Shown: piece by piece, positions 1 to 10,736 of the stretch
How the letters are laid out: the number at the start of each line of letters is the position of its first letter
Position numbering within the stretch: the first letter of the stretch is position 1
From: Polytrichum commune
Taxonomy: Eukaryota > Streptophyta > Polytrichopsida > Polytrichales > Polytrichaceae
Length of the DNA: 64,000 nt
Assembly: GCA_950295325.1 (NCBI GenBank)
Contig: OX485807.1
Coordinates: 43,864,440-43,928,439, forward strand
Direction of reading: 5' to 3'
Translations under genes and position numbers: made by a program
The notes under the pieces: generated by a model
Database searches by the model: none
What the model was told of the DNA's origin: nothing
The model's input: only the letters and a program-made list of their open reading frames with translations

Positions 1-269
1 TCGCCGGTGGACATAACTTGTTCATATCTCCTGGGCTCCTCTGACAGTCTGGCGGCTTCAGTGATGGCAAGGTTACCGACATTGTTACAAAGATCAGTGC
101 CTGCAGATCCCACAACCCATGCCGAATTACGTAACATGCAGAGTGGACGAGATTTGACATTGCAGCACCCTGTTTGGCTGGAATGAAATTTAAGCAGTAT
201 GCTCCAGAGATCGATGGACGTTAACGCGGTATTTTCGTTTATAGTTGATGAAACAAGAACCATGCTTAC
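1..269 (-). other. NPF intron 2 (partial)
   Basis: Begins at the GTAAGC donor after exon 2. The exon 2 reading frame stays open to the window edge, but its translation does not resemble the next NPF segment, which should be a hydrophobic TM3 followed by the GTGGIKP region. I therefore take it as intron; exon 3 should lie beyond the edge. Confidence 0.7.
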
Positions 270-1172
270 CAGGAAATACCCGCAAGAAAATGTGGCGAGA
301 GTCAAGTAGCGTCCCAAATAAGCATCTGCAATGAAGGCTCCAATAAGAGGAGTCATGAACGTTGTGCCGGACCAGTTGTTGACATTTCTGGCAGACACCG
401 ATATATCCTCTCGAAGCACGGTGGTAAGATAGATGACTAAATTGGACGATATGGCATAGAATGCAACCCTCTCACTCACTTCGCATCCTGCATCATCACA
501 ATTACAAATCGCAGCGTAGCAAAAATGTCAGAGGCTTATGCTGTAGGTTAGATAACCTACAGATAGAGTCATCATGGTCACATCGATCTTCGGAGCCAGG
601 GCTTTTTCCTAAGCTACGTACCCAATTTTTGCTTCTGTAGGCTAAGAGTAACATGCTTTCTTGGCTGAGCACTAGTACTGATTCCTTTGGAGCGACTGTG
701 ATCAACCACGTTGCAATTTCTGATTGATCAGGCATGGGGGATTATAGCGGCTCAAATTTTGGTACTATTCTGCACTGTGATGGGACATGAAATTTTCTGA
801 AAGTATAGATGATAGATCGGATAGTATTAGATTACTGGTTCTGATGAGCTTTTGCACACACTCTCTATATTTCTAGCCGAAGTTGCATGATCATGAGAAA
901 TTGGGTGAACAGTAGACCAAATTACCAAATATCAACCAGCATGCCTTCCAATTCCCTGTTCTACTCTTAATGGAAGGCCGTCCACGAATGTCTACAGCGC
1001 CATCAGCTACCACATCCTGAATCTCATCCGCCGCTTGCAGATTCCCGTCTGCATGACTCATCTCCGAGTCGCCCGGCGTCTGATTGTATGACACCGCAAT
1101 GGCATTCAGCTCCTTGAGCATCTCCAGTTCTCCACTGTCGCCGCCGTTGTCCAGCTCCTCCAGCGGCGCCAT
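270..1172 (-). CDS. NRT1/PTR family (NPF) transporter, 5' part only (exons 1-2)
   Basis: Proton-coupled transporter of the major facilitator superfamily; plant members carry nitrate, peptides, glucosinolates or hormones across the plasma or vacuolar membrane, and the substrate cannot be read from sequence. Exon 1 is 926-1172 and exon 2 is 270-487, joined by a GT-AG intron at 488-925 (phase 1). Exon 1 encodes a hydrophilic N-terminus and the family signature VDIRGRPS...TGNWKAC. Exon 2 gives the TM1 proton-coupling motif ExxER (EVSER, residues 85-89), then AFYAISSNLVIYL and the hallmark ADAYLGRY. Exon 2 is 218 nt and ends at a GTAAGC donor, the usual exon-2 size in NPF genes. The start is the first in-frame ATG (1170-1172); the frame is open further upstream to a GTG at 1229 but without an ATG. 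The remaining roughly 400 residues lie beyond position 1. Confidence 0.93.
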
Positions 1173-2690
1173 GATATTCGCCGCGGGTAAAAACTGTTTT
1201 GCCTGTTCCGCCGAACCATGACCACCCACCCACTATCAGGCAGATCTACTAAATTAAATCTCATCAACTTCAACGTGATCATGAAGACTGTCAGACCATT
1301 CTCAAGCCCCGCAGTAATAATAATTCCTTCCGGCAGGCTATCTACAGTAGTATTGTCCCGTTCCTCTCCCCGCAGATGATCAGAGACTTGATGATGAAAC
1401 CATCATGATCACCATCAGCATCTTAACCATCTCCCAGAACAAGAAAACCTCATTGGATCGATCATGATCACATCACATCACAAATGCATGCCCACAGTAA
1501 TATCCTCACGCCCATAACCCGTCACCTTCTTGGGTTTCTTCTGATGACATACACCATACATGAGACTACCTCCTTCTCCTCCTCCTGCAACCATATGCAT
1601 CAAAGCCACAAAAACCCACAACCTGAACAACTTAAACGACGACGACGACGGTCATAATACACCTATGCCTACACATTATTGACACATGCAAATTGAACCT
1701 CATTCCACAATGTCATGCACAGACATGGAGAGAGACCTGGCAATTAGCGCAGAAGCGCTGCAGCGGCTGCTGCTACTGCTGATAGCTGTGACGCAGATAG
1801 ATGATAACAACAGCGGCCTGCAATAGTACTATAAATCCTCTGAGCCCACTGCCCTGCCACCGGTCCTCCTCCCCCGGGTGACCCGCCGGGTAGCTAGTCA
1901 CCTTGGCCGTTCCGAGAGCACAACCGGCCGGCTAGCAGCCGTTACTGGTTCTGGCTGCAGGCCCCCATCCAAGGCTGCTGCTCCTCCTCCTCCTCTAGTA
2001 TCATGTAGTCCTACGTCAGTTTCCTTTGTCGCCCCGCCGCATAAAGCAAGCTAAACCCCCCCTCCCCCCCCCCCCCCCTTCCCGCCCACCCTCGAGTTTC
2101 ACTTTTCATCGCCCCTGTCAAACTGCTCATGCGGTTGCTGCTGCAGCAAGCCCCTCATGTGCAGCAAGCATTTGGATGTGGTCCTGCCATGGCCATGAAT
2201 AAGAAGAATTGTTCATCAACTACCGCCTCTCGATGTTGAACTCCTCTGGATCTGTCCATTGATGATTCATCTAAGTGTAGCTACAGTTGCTGTTGTTGCT
2301 GCTGCAGGCTTGAAGGCATGAATGGCTGAACATGCAAGAGGAAGGCGGTGGTGGTAGCTGCTCCAGCAGTAGCATGCATGGCGGATACTTGCTGTAGCCT
2401 GTTGCTTACAAGGAAACTTACTCTCTTAACTTTTTCACTTAACTTACTCGCTTCCTTCCTTACCCATGTTTCCCATTGAATCAAGCAGCGTTTGGGCGGG
2501 TGTTGTGTGGGGTGTGTGTGTTCACGAGATCTGCCATGCTTTTCCACTCGGTGCTGTCTGGCCCCACCGCACAGCTGCAGCCTGTGGTACCATCCCAATT
2601 AGTATCTTCGATCGCGAGCTGTACCGCCCCCTTCCCCTCCACAAGCAGCACCATTCACACCCTCCCCCACCTCCCCTGCAAGGACAACCA
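1173..2690 (-). promoter_or_regulatory. 5' leader and upstream region of the NPF gene
   Basis: No conserved coding frame. The plus strand is pyrimidine-rich, with trinucleotide runs (GAC near 1635, GCTGCT and CTCCTC runs near 1750-2000, GTTGCTGCT near 2285), a C tract at 2056-2078, and several TGATCATGA-like palindromes. This is typical of a plant 5' leader or promoter. No TATA box or start site could be fixed; a TATAAAT at about 1830 reads on the plus strand, not toward the gene. Confidence 0.4.
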
Positions 2691-2811
2691 AATTGCTGCA
2701 GCTCCCCATGAGTGCTCCTGCACCATCCCCAAGCTCCCTACTAACCATTCAATCTGACACTAGTTGCGGTACTGCAGCAACTCACTAAGAACCCAAAAAC
2801 TGTCAGGCTTA

Positions 2812-3385
2812 GGGCCTGTGTACACTACGGTGGAGAAGGCCTCCGGTCGGTCAAGAATGCTTGGCCAAGACATGGTTATATGAGGCAAATGGTGGATGTG
2901 CCGGAGAAGAATCAAAGGCAATAAAATATTTCTTAAGGAGTCTTGACCGGTTGAAGTTTAAACACCTAGAGGAGAAGTTTAGCGGAGAAGTCCACCGGAG
3001 AAGTCCATCGGTGAAGAGAAGTTCACCTAATGGTGAAGATTTTTTGTGATGAAAAACCATAATTCTCTACATTCACATTGTATCAAAAGATTTCAACAAG
3101 AATTGTGTTCATAAGAATTGTGTAATATAATGTTCAATTTTATTCAAAAGATTATGAAAATTGCCAAATTGCCAATTGTCAAGTTTGGCCCATGTAGGAA
3201 ATAAATGTCTCCTTGGGTGTTTAAGAATGTTTAAGCACTTCCTGGAAATTGCCTTGAGGGCTCAAAATAATTCTCACTACCAATGAGGTCATCCTCATCT
3301 TGGCTACTACCAAACTGAAATTGTGAGTAACCAGCCATTGCGAAAAAAAATTGCACAAAAAAAAATCGCTAAGGAGCTACTACAA

Positions 3386-3423
<38 letters not shown>

Positions 3424-3753
3424 CTTGCCAACACCTTAGGTTTTGAAAAAAACCAGATCTGAAATCTACGGTCCAGATCTGTTTTTGAAATTTAATTTTT
3501 TATTGAGTTGGGCTTCTCCGGAGGAGGAGTTTCTTGTCCTGCCTCTTCAGGCCAGAGAAGCCCAACTCCAAAAAGTGCCGCCATGTAGGCGGCCATGTCA
3601 TTTTATCATCCATGAGAAAAGTTCACCACTGTTGTTTTCTTCACCTAGTGTAAACACCCACCGGTCAGGAGTTGCATTTTCAACCAATCACAATTGAGAA
3701 ACGCCCTTTTTTTCATGACCGGTGGACTTCTCCACCGTAGTGTAAACCGGCCC
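2812..3753. mobile_element. Non-autonomous PIF/Harbinger-type element (942 bp)
   Basis: The ends are imperfect inverted repeats of about 37 bp. Both start GGGCC and share the block ACACTACGGTGGAGAAG, then diverge slightly around CCGGTCA. A perfect TTA target duplication flanks it (2809-2811 and 3754-3756), matching the TWA preference of PIF/Harbinger. Further copies of the GTGGAGAAG/CACCGGTC words lie inside both ends, as expected of transposase-binding sites. It contains an (AG)n microsatellite and no transposase; its open frames are short and unrecognised. Confidence 0.85.
3389..3421 (+). repeat. (AG)n microsatellite
   Basis: About 16 uninterrupted AG dinucleotides inside the 942-bp element. 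Confidence 0.98.
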
Positions 3754-3790
3754 TTAGTATTGCACCTTGTCAGTGACCGCGGTGGTCCTT

Positions 3791-3802
3791 AAACCCTAAA
3801 CC
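3791..3802 (+). repeat. Telomere-like motif in tandem unit
   Basis: AAACCCTAAACC. Equivalent positions in other units read AAACCCTAACCC (4011) and the best copy AAACCCTAAACCCTAAAC (5335-5351). The plant telomere repeat is CCCTAAA; here the motif is part of the tandem unit. Confidence 0.7.
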
Positions 3803-4707
3803 TTAAGTTACAACTTATGTTAGGAATATGTTATTATGTTTTTGATCGATGTTGGTGGTTTTCATGCTGCAGCTTCCCATGTATGAGTGCTCCAAGGTTC
3901 CCAGGTCTCCACTAAAGCATTTCCTGCCACTAGTTATACTGCAACTCTCTAAATCCAAAATTATAAGGCTTTACATGCAACCTGTGAGGTGACCGCCTTC
4001 AAGTGGCCTTAAACCCTAACCCTTAAACTCATGTTAGAAAATTTATATATTTGTGATCAAGTTCAATACCCCCCATGCTGCACCTCCTCATGGGTGCTCC
4101 ATAATTATCCCCAGCTCCCTCACTAACCAGTTCTGCCACTAGTTGTATTGCAACTCACCAACCCAAAATCACAAGGCTTATGCAACTTGTGAGTGAACAC
4201 TATGTGGCCTTTCCAAAGTCATTATGTTAGGATTATATATAGTATTGATGTTTGTTCCTGTGTTGCAGGTCCCCACATGTGCTCCAAGGCTCCTAGCTCC
4301 CCACTAACTAATTCATACCACTAGCGGAAGTGTAACTTCTTATAACAATAATTAGTCGCATTTGTATGTTCCTGACATGATTTATTATAATTAAGCTCAA
4401 AAATCATGTTAGGAATATACAAATGTGTTATTTATTGGATGTTTGTTCCCATGCTGCAGCTCCTCATGAGTGCTCCAAGATCCCCAGCTCCCTATGAACC
4501 ATTTTCACCACCAGTTGTACTGCAACTCACTAACCCAAAATCACAAGGCAAGTGCACCTTGCCAGTGACCAGGTGGCCTTGAACCCTGACCTCATGTTAG
4601 GAATAAATATATTATGTGATGTTTATTCACATGCTGGAGCCCCCACCCCCAATGAGTGCTCCGAGACCCCCAGCTCCCCAGTAAACATTTTTGCCACTAA
4701 GTTAAAA

Positions 4708-5258
4708 TACTATGCTGTTTATGGTATTTAGTGTCACATGCATAATAGTGTCACTTACCCTATTTTGAGGCGTGTGCTAGGTTACAATGATGATTAACAA
4801 CTTCACCACAAAGTGTTGTCTCTTGACACTTGGCGTTTGAGTGCGCTTACTAACATCTTGGCATGAGTATGCTCAATAATGTTGTGAGGTGGATGTCCAT
4901 GTTCCACAACGATTTACAAGTTAACTAAAGTGTACACAAATGACACCTGCAATTAGTATGCTTAAGAATATCTTTCTCTTGCATACAAAAATGTAAACAC
5001 ATGACACTTGCCATTTGTACGCTGAAAAATATCTTCCTCTTGCATGCTAAAACACAAGACTAATATCATCTAAAGTATCCCGATGTACTACTCCAAATGT
5101 CATAATGTAGATTTTTTTCACATGAAGAAGTTACTTATGTTGACAAATGAAATCATATTATTGGCAGTTAGTGGGCGTGATACTTTGAGATTTCTAGGCA
5201 TCTAGTTTAGACACTTTGCAAAGAGTGTACGTGACACTAAATACCATAAATGGTGTAC
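4708..5258 (-). mobile_element. Family A miniature inverted-repeat element, copy 1
   Basis: The ends carry the inverted motif TTTATGGTATTTAGTGTCAC. Inside are blocks found again at 20060-21670 and 53020-54300, including CCTATTTTGAGGCGT, CTTGGCATGAGTATG and TAAACTAGATGCCTAG (inverted here). About 550 bp, with no coding frame. Some family ends read CACTACA, which would fit a CACTA origin, but no 3-bp duplication could be fixed. Confidence 0.7.
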
Positions 5259-5332
5259 TGCAACACACTAAACCAGAGTTATTACGCTAATGGAGCAGCA
5301 ACAGTTTGTCAGCAGTGATCCGCAGGTGGCCT

Positions 5333-5351
5333 TAAACCCTAAACCCTAAAC
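5333..5351 (+). repeat. Interstitial telomere-like motif
   Basis: Two tandem CCCTAAA units after CTTAAA, in the last unit of the degenerate array. Confidence 0.8.
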
Positions 5352-5767
5352 TGATGGTAGAAAAATATGTATTAGTGATGTTCATCTCCGCAATTTGTCT
5401 CAGGGTACACACACTCAACACCGAAATCAGGGAATGTGAGCATGTCGGCAGGATGAAGGGACTGGCCGGCATGCTGGATGCCAAGATGAGCCAAGATTCC
5501 CAAACTTTCTCATGCGGTTAACCTTTCACGGATGTTGGTCGATCAGGATTCAGGACACAGCAAACAGCAAGCAACTGCAAACGCTGTGATGAATGAATAT
5601 CTATATATCCGTGCCTTAATCAGGTTGTAACACAGGATTGATTAAGTATGCAACTGCTGATGGATATTAACATTGTAACAGGATGCAGTGATTGATGAGA
5701 TTTCACTCATTGTGTGCGATCATCAGATGAATTCTAGGATTAATGTGTGGCATGATGCACCATGTGG

Positions 5768-6125
5768 AATTAGCAACAATCTTGACATTTCTGCAGGTGA
5801 TAAGTAGATCAGCCAATCAGAATCACTATAAGAATCCTCATGATACACATGACCATTAAAAACATAGATTTCTTACTGCATCTGCACTCGTTAAGTAAAT
5901 GAATATCTTGAGTGGAAGTTGTAGCACTCAATGTGAGCTGTACCTTCATAATTTTCTCAAGAAATTCATGCGTAAATTGAAGTTTGATATTGTTTGCATT
6001 CTGGATTTGAGTGGTATTAGCAATAATCTTGAAATTTCAGGTGATCAGTGGATCAGGCGCTTAACAATCAGAGCAATATTGTTCTCTCACATACAAACAT
6101 AGAAGATTACTGCACCTGCACCTAA
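5768..6125 (+). repeat. Degenerate direct duplication, period about 240 bp
   Basis: The block GAATTAGCAACAATCTTGAC followed by TTTCTGCAGGTGATAAGTAG (5768 on) recurs as GTATTAGCAATAATCTTGAA and TTTCAGGTGATCAGTGGATC (6013 on). Both copies continue through ACATAGA...TTACTGCA.CTGCAC. Confidence 0.6.
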
Positions 6126-7104
6126 GGTATACAGGCCTTATTTATCTATCCCTATTGGACACCTAATATTTATATGTATGTATGTCTGTCTGTCTGTCTG
6201 TGGGGGAGGGGGGCAGACACCCAACAAGACATTTGTGTAAAAGAGATTGGACTCTAGTGGAATCTGGACTGCATGCCCAAAGTCTATTAACCATTCTAGA
6301 TTCAATAGTCCACACAATTGGGGCCCAACCTGAGTATTCATTCAAAGAATCACCACACATGCACTTTTGATAGTCACGACTAACCTGAGAGCAGTCCATT
6401 TTTAACGAATGCTTCATCGTAGATTTGCGAATGGAGCCAAAAAAAAATCATTGCGTGAATTTGATCGCTAGAAGTTGGAGAGCATGAAAACAAAACCAAA
6501 GAACACCCCCCACACATAGGTCCTTGGTGTAGTTAGTGTCTTTGTGTGGAATGGAAATCTCCTTGGCAATGCGAGCTGTACTAATAACGACTTAATGATC
6601 ATTTTGTCAACAGATTCAAAGGTAAAGAATGACGAGGTAAGAAGATAGAAGTTACCGAGTCAGAAACATGTCATCGCTGGGGCGGTTGGAGTGCAGGGGC
6701 ATGATTGAAGAATATTGTGTGTGAATGTTGCAGGTAAAGGCGGTTAGTGTACCTGGAGATCCACCAGTGATGACACAGCCCACTGAGCTAGGGAGGGGAA
6801 TCTGGAGACTTGATTACCTGCAGCCTAGTAATTAAGTGGTAGTAGTGATACAAGGTGAAGTAGCTGGGAAGACTTCTCCAAGTGGAAGCCTGAAGGTTGA
6901 AGGTAATTGAAGTAACCGGGGATTTAAGGACACCTGGCCCGTCGTCGATCCCGGATTACCCGATTCCACAACCACTGCTGTACCTAAGCCTTCTCCTGCG
7001 TCAAAACTTGCACATGGAACTGGCAACTAGAGAGGGAAATTATCGTATACGGAGTGTACCTCTCATCCATCTACCATAAAAAAAAACTTGACTCCTTCAG
7101 AGGT

Positions 7105-7265
7105 TTGTTGTCGATTCATTTCAGAATGATCTTGAGTACACTAATTCGGGGTTTTTAGAACTAATTCCAATGTCAAATCAACTAAGAAGATTGACCTCCG
7201 GGGTGCAGACTGTTGCAAGGTTTTTATGGGGTCAAGGTTTTATGCTGGATGGATGGGAGGTATGC
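7105..7265 (+). repeat. Dispersed repeat family H, copy
   Basis: Shares GTCGATTCATTTCA, TTCCAATGTCAA and GGATGGATG...GGTATGCTCGTAT in order with 52575-52745. Partial or inverted copies lie near 28495, 33590 and 38240. Non-coding. Confidence 0.55.
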
Positions 7266-8575
7266 TCGTATATGATAATCTCCTATCTCTTCCTCTAGTA
7301 GCTTAGATCATTCGTCCAATGTAAATGCCATGAAATAGTCTACAGTCTGGATTCCAGAAGGTTACTTCAAATCATTCATCGAACATAATTTGTTTAGTTA
7401 ATTTGACACCGTGATCTTTTCTAAGAGTCACTCTGAATTCATCTAGCTGGAGTTTTTTTTGAGGTGAATCAAGTACAAATCTATAGGAATTGACAAGGTA
7501 ATATGTTGGATGGATGATAGGTGCACCGTGTGCTCATATGCAACACTTTCCTCTTGGCCAAATTTTTTTGGTTAATTTACCACATGTTGTCAATGGGGAA
7601 ATATGTGGTAAATTGTCCAAGACTTCTTGAATCTAGGGGGGGGGGGGGATTTTGTGACTAGTGCACATTTCTCTCCAACTATAGAATGAGCTTAAAACAC
7701 TCTCACAAACTTTTCTTTGTTATTAAGTAGAGGATATTTAAATAGATGAACTCTTTCCTTTTTGGAGAGCAGTGTCGCAATTTAGGTTGGACAATGCATT
7801 CCATGCAATTCAAATGCATAATTGCTCCCTCAACATTGCCGAAAATCACTACTCTATTTTACTTTAATTAAGTGCCAAAGTCCACCATCCTCCCACCCTT
7901 GAAGCTTTGTGATATATCAAAGAATACAATACAAAATAACTATAGTACACTATGATATCCACCTTATGCTACAAGAAATAGTTATAGTAGTAAAAAATAA
8001 TGCCTCATTATAAGTTGGTTGCTGATTCATACGAATTCAAGCTCATTACATTAACTCAAGGTCCCTGACTCCAATTTGAGGATTACTATGGCTTAAGATA
8101 ACAACCACCAGATTTTACAATAGCAATCAACGTTTTCAACCACACCTCCCCCAGTTCGCCCTCCCCCCTTGGCATGTGTTATGAAACATGGGCACGCAAA
8201 TAAGCAACAGGCACACTGTTTGGGTAGATCGCTTTAATCGTGAAAGAGTAACGAAATGATGCGTGATGAGTGAGCTCCATTGGTTGAAACCAGGCATGAA
8301 AGTTTTGCTCCTGCACACATTGTTGAGTGGCAATATAATATAGTAACAAAATACATTTAAAGTACACCCAAAATGTACATCTGCATGTAGACTGTGAGAA
8401 GTTGTAGCAAAGTTATCCTCTTCCGTAAGCTAAGCTGAATACACATGACTCTGTGATGGACTACGTGTGTCGATGGTTTTGAGCAAACAATTCTAAATTT
8501 GGTGCTTGTAACTTTCAACGAGATTTTCAGTGATGTTTGAGCATTGTGTTATATTTGACTGTATGCAAGATATCT

Positions 8576-8796
8576 GTAACACTGGTATGTGCAATTAGGT
8601 TGCCTCACGCTAATTTATTGACATTCCATATGATTTTGAATGTTTGTTGACTTATTTATTTATTGTAGTTGCTATACCGATGTCAAACAAACAAAGTTAT
8701 GAATTTTTGTGATCTGATTTTCATCCCATGAAATTTTCATGAGGTAGAAAGGCAATTTATTTGCAAAGACAACCTAATTGCACATAACAGTGTAAA
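8576..8796. mobile_element. Small inverted-repeat element (family G)
   Basis: Left end GTAACACTGGTATGTGCAAT then TAGGTTG; the right end, read in reverse complement, is TTACACTGTTATGTGCAATT then AGGTTG. About 220 bp. A lone end also occurs near 16580-16605. Confidence 0.6.
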
Positions 8797-10311
8797 ACAC
8801 ATTTGTACTAGTAAAGGTTGATTCCTAATTCATATTCGTGGCAACCTTGTTAGAAGTTGCGGTAAATATCTACTATGTATAGGTTTATCAACGATTCATC
8901 CCAACTTAATCTCATTAGAAGCTAATTTAGAATCTTTGTTGCTTTAAAAACAAAACTTCCAAACTATGTTAAGGAGTTCCCAAAGTTTTTCCTTAAACTT
9001 ACATGGTTGCCATAATTCCTTACTCGATTCCTACCTGATTGCTAAAGAGTCAACTTAAGCGTATGGAGTACGATTCTCAACCAGGTCATTGTATTTGATT
9101 CACTTGAATCACACACCAATCTCTTCTTTGCACGTCATTCAAGTTCAAGTGACACTTCATCAAAGGACAACACGGTTACTTCTCTTAAATGGACAATTAG
9201 GTTATAAATATTGTGTATTTGATTTTGTTAATACCCATCAGGTGTGTAATTTAAGATCAAGTTCAGAAATTTGTTACAAAATATTGCTAAACCTCATGCT
9301 CTCTGGAACTCACCCTAGGTATGAGAATAATACAGCCTAGCGATGGGAATAGACATGTTGTGATTTTCATAGGACAACCGCCTAAAATTCTAGGGTGTTG
9401 GGGATTGATATAACCAAACTGCAAGTAGTATGGACAATTTTTAATCTTATGAATTTTTTTATTAAAAAAAACCATTTTTACTTGAGTAAATGTTGTCTAA
9501 ACTTAACCATAAACTTGGATAGGTGATATTCACATCATAATTATGGTGAAAAACCAACCAAGACGTACGGTAGGGATCACAAACCAAATTCCCAAAATGC
9601 CCCATTGGTTGTGAATTACTAGACTATGACGTGGCATTGGTAGCCAACTGCTATGTGAACAAGTAGATGGAACCCACCATGTGGCATTGGTTCCAAAAAT
9701 TTCAAATAAATCGTAGGATTCGACAACCATCCATGTGACGTGGACATCAATGTAGGTGGATTTGTTCATAGTTACCCACTTGCATAACATGAAGTAGCAA
9801 TCCCAATTGAAAATGACCTTCTCAAAAGAGCATCAAACCAGTGCGTGCCGGTTTAATGCTCTTTCAAGAGTAAAGGCAGCATTATTTTTAAGTTTTACTT
9901 AGGCTATTTTTAATCTATTTGGGTAGTTACTTTTAAGGCTTAGAATTAAATATGTCAGTTTCTAGGACAAAACTAATGCCAAGTGGTGGTAAAGGTTCTA
10001 ATCTAGGATATATTACAATCTAAACAAATCTAAATAGCTATAAAGCAACAGGAAAGTTGGTGAGGTCAAAAAGGTAGTTGTATTTTTTGGAAAGGTCTCC
10101 CAACACCCACATTTAAAACCTCTTTGATACCTTTTTGAAGCTCCTATTTTGAATTATTATCTATCCATTCACCCTTGCTTTGCAAGCTTTTCCCTTCTTG
10201 TTGAGGTAATATTGTGGGTACTCAAAGGGTGCCCTCCTCACATTACTGCTTAATGTTATGTGTCAAGACAACCATCTCATATACAAAATGGTGGGGAAAC
10301 CCATCATATAG

Positions 10312-10736
10312 TAAGGTAGAAATACCATAACCCGTTAACCACCCTCTAGCCGTGCACTAGACCGCCGTCATAATGGTGAAGTGCCATTTCTAAAACCCAT
10401 CATGGCTCAGCGGCAACTTCAATGCATGTACACTTAGTGTAGCCAATGGGAGTCAAGTGTTAATGTACTCATGAGGTAACCGATTTAGGCGATGTTCTGT
10501 ATGAAAATGCGGATTACCGTGTTCGATGTAGGGAGAATCTAGTGAACGAGTAGGGATTTAGACAACTTTCCACTTTGAAAAATTGTAGCATTTTTTGTAT
10601 AGGGCAGAAAAATATGAAACAACTCACATTCTTCATGAATCCTTCTCATCTATCTTGGAAAATTATCTCATGATTGTCAGACCAGATCATCAACGCAAAT
10701 CACCTTATTTTCACGGGTTATGGTATTTCTACCTTA
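10312..10736. mobile_element. Inverted-repeat element (family F, about 425 bp)
   Basis: The left end TAAGGTAGAAATACCATAAC followed by CCGT is matched exactly in reverse complement at the right end (ACGGGTTATGGTATTTCTAC then CTTA). Non-coding interior. Superfamily and target duplication not determined. Confidence 0.75.

Larger units (their letters stand above)
2690..5400. repeat. Degenerate tandem repeat, about six units of 185-230 bp
   Basis: Units recur with the order: GCTCC block (about 2711, 3888, 4096, 4281, 4472, 4658), CCCAGCTCCC, CCACTAGTTGTACTGCAACTCAC, a CTTGTGAGTGACC block, CCTTAAACCCTAA and a TTAGGAATAT block. Spacing between successive GCTCC blocks is about 231 (after removing the inserted element at 2812-3753), 208, 185, 191 and 186 bp. 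The first unit is split by a PIF/Harbinger-type element and the last by a family A element, so the array is older than both. It is non-coding. Confidence 0.75.
5401..10311. other. Gene-free AT-rich region
   Basis: No supported gene. It contains a degenerate direct duplication (5768-6125), a TGTC/CTGT microsatellite beside a G run (6183-6212), a family H fragment (7105-7265), a G13 tract (7636-7648), and a small inverted-repeat element (8576-8796). The remaining open frames are short, lack family similarity and overlap each other on both strands. Confidence 0.6.

Noticed and set aside
1178-1229. N-terminal extension of the NPF protein starting MGGHGS
   Set aside because: The first codon is GTG, not ATG; the first in-frame ATG is at 1172.
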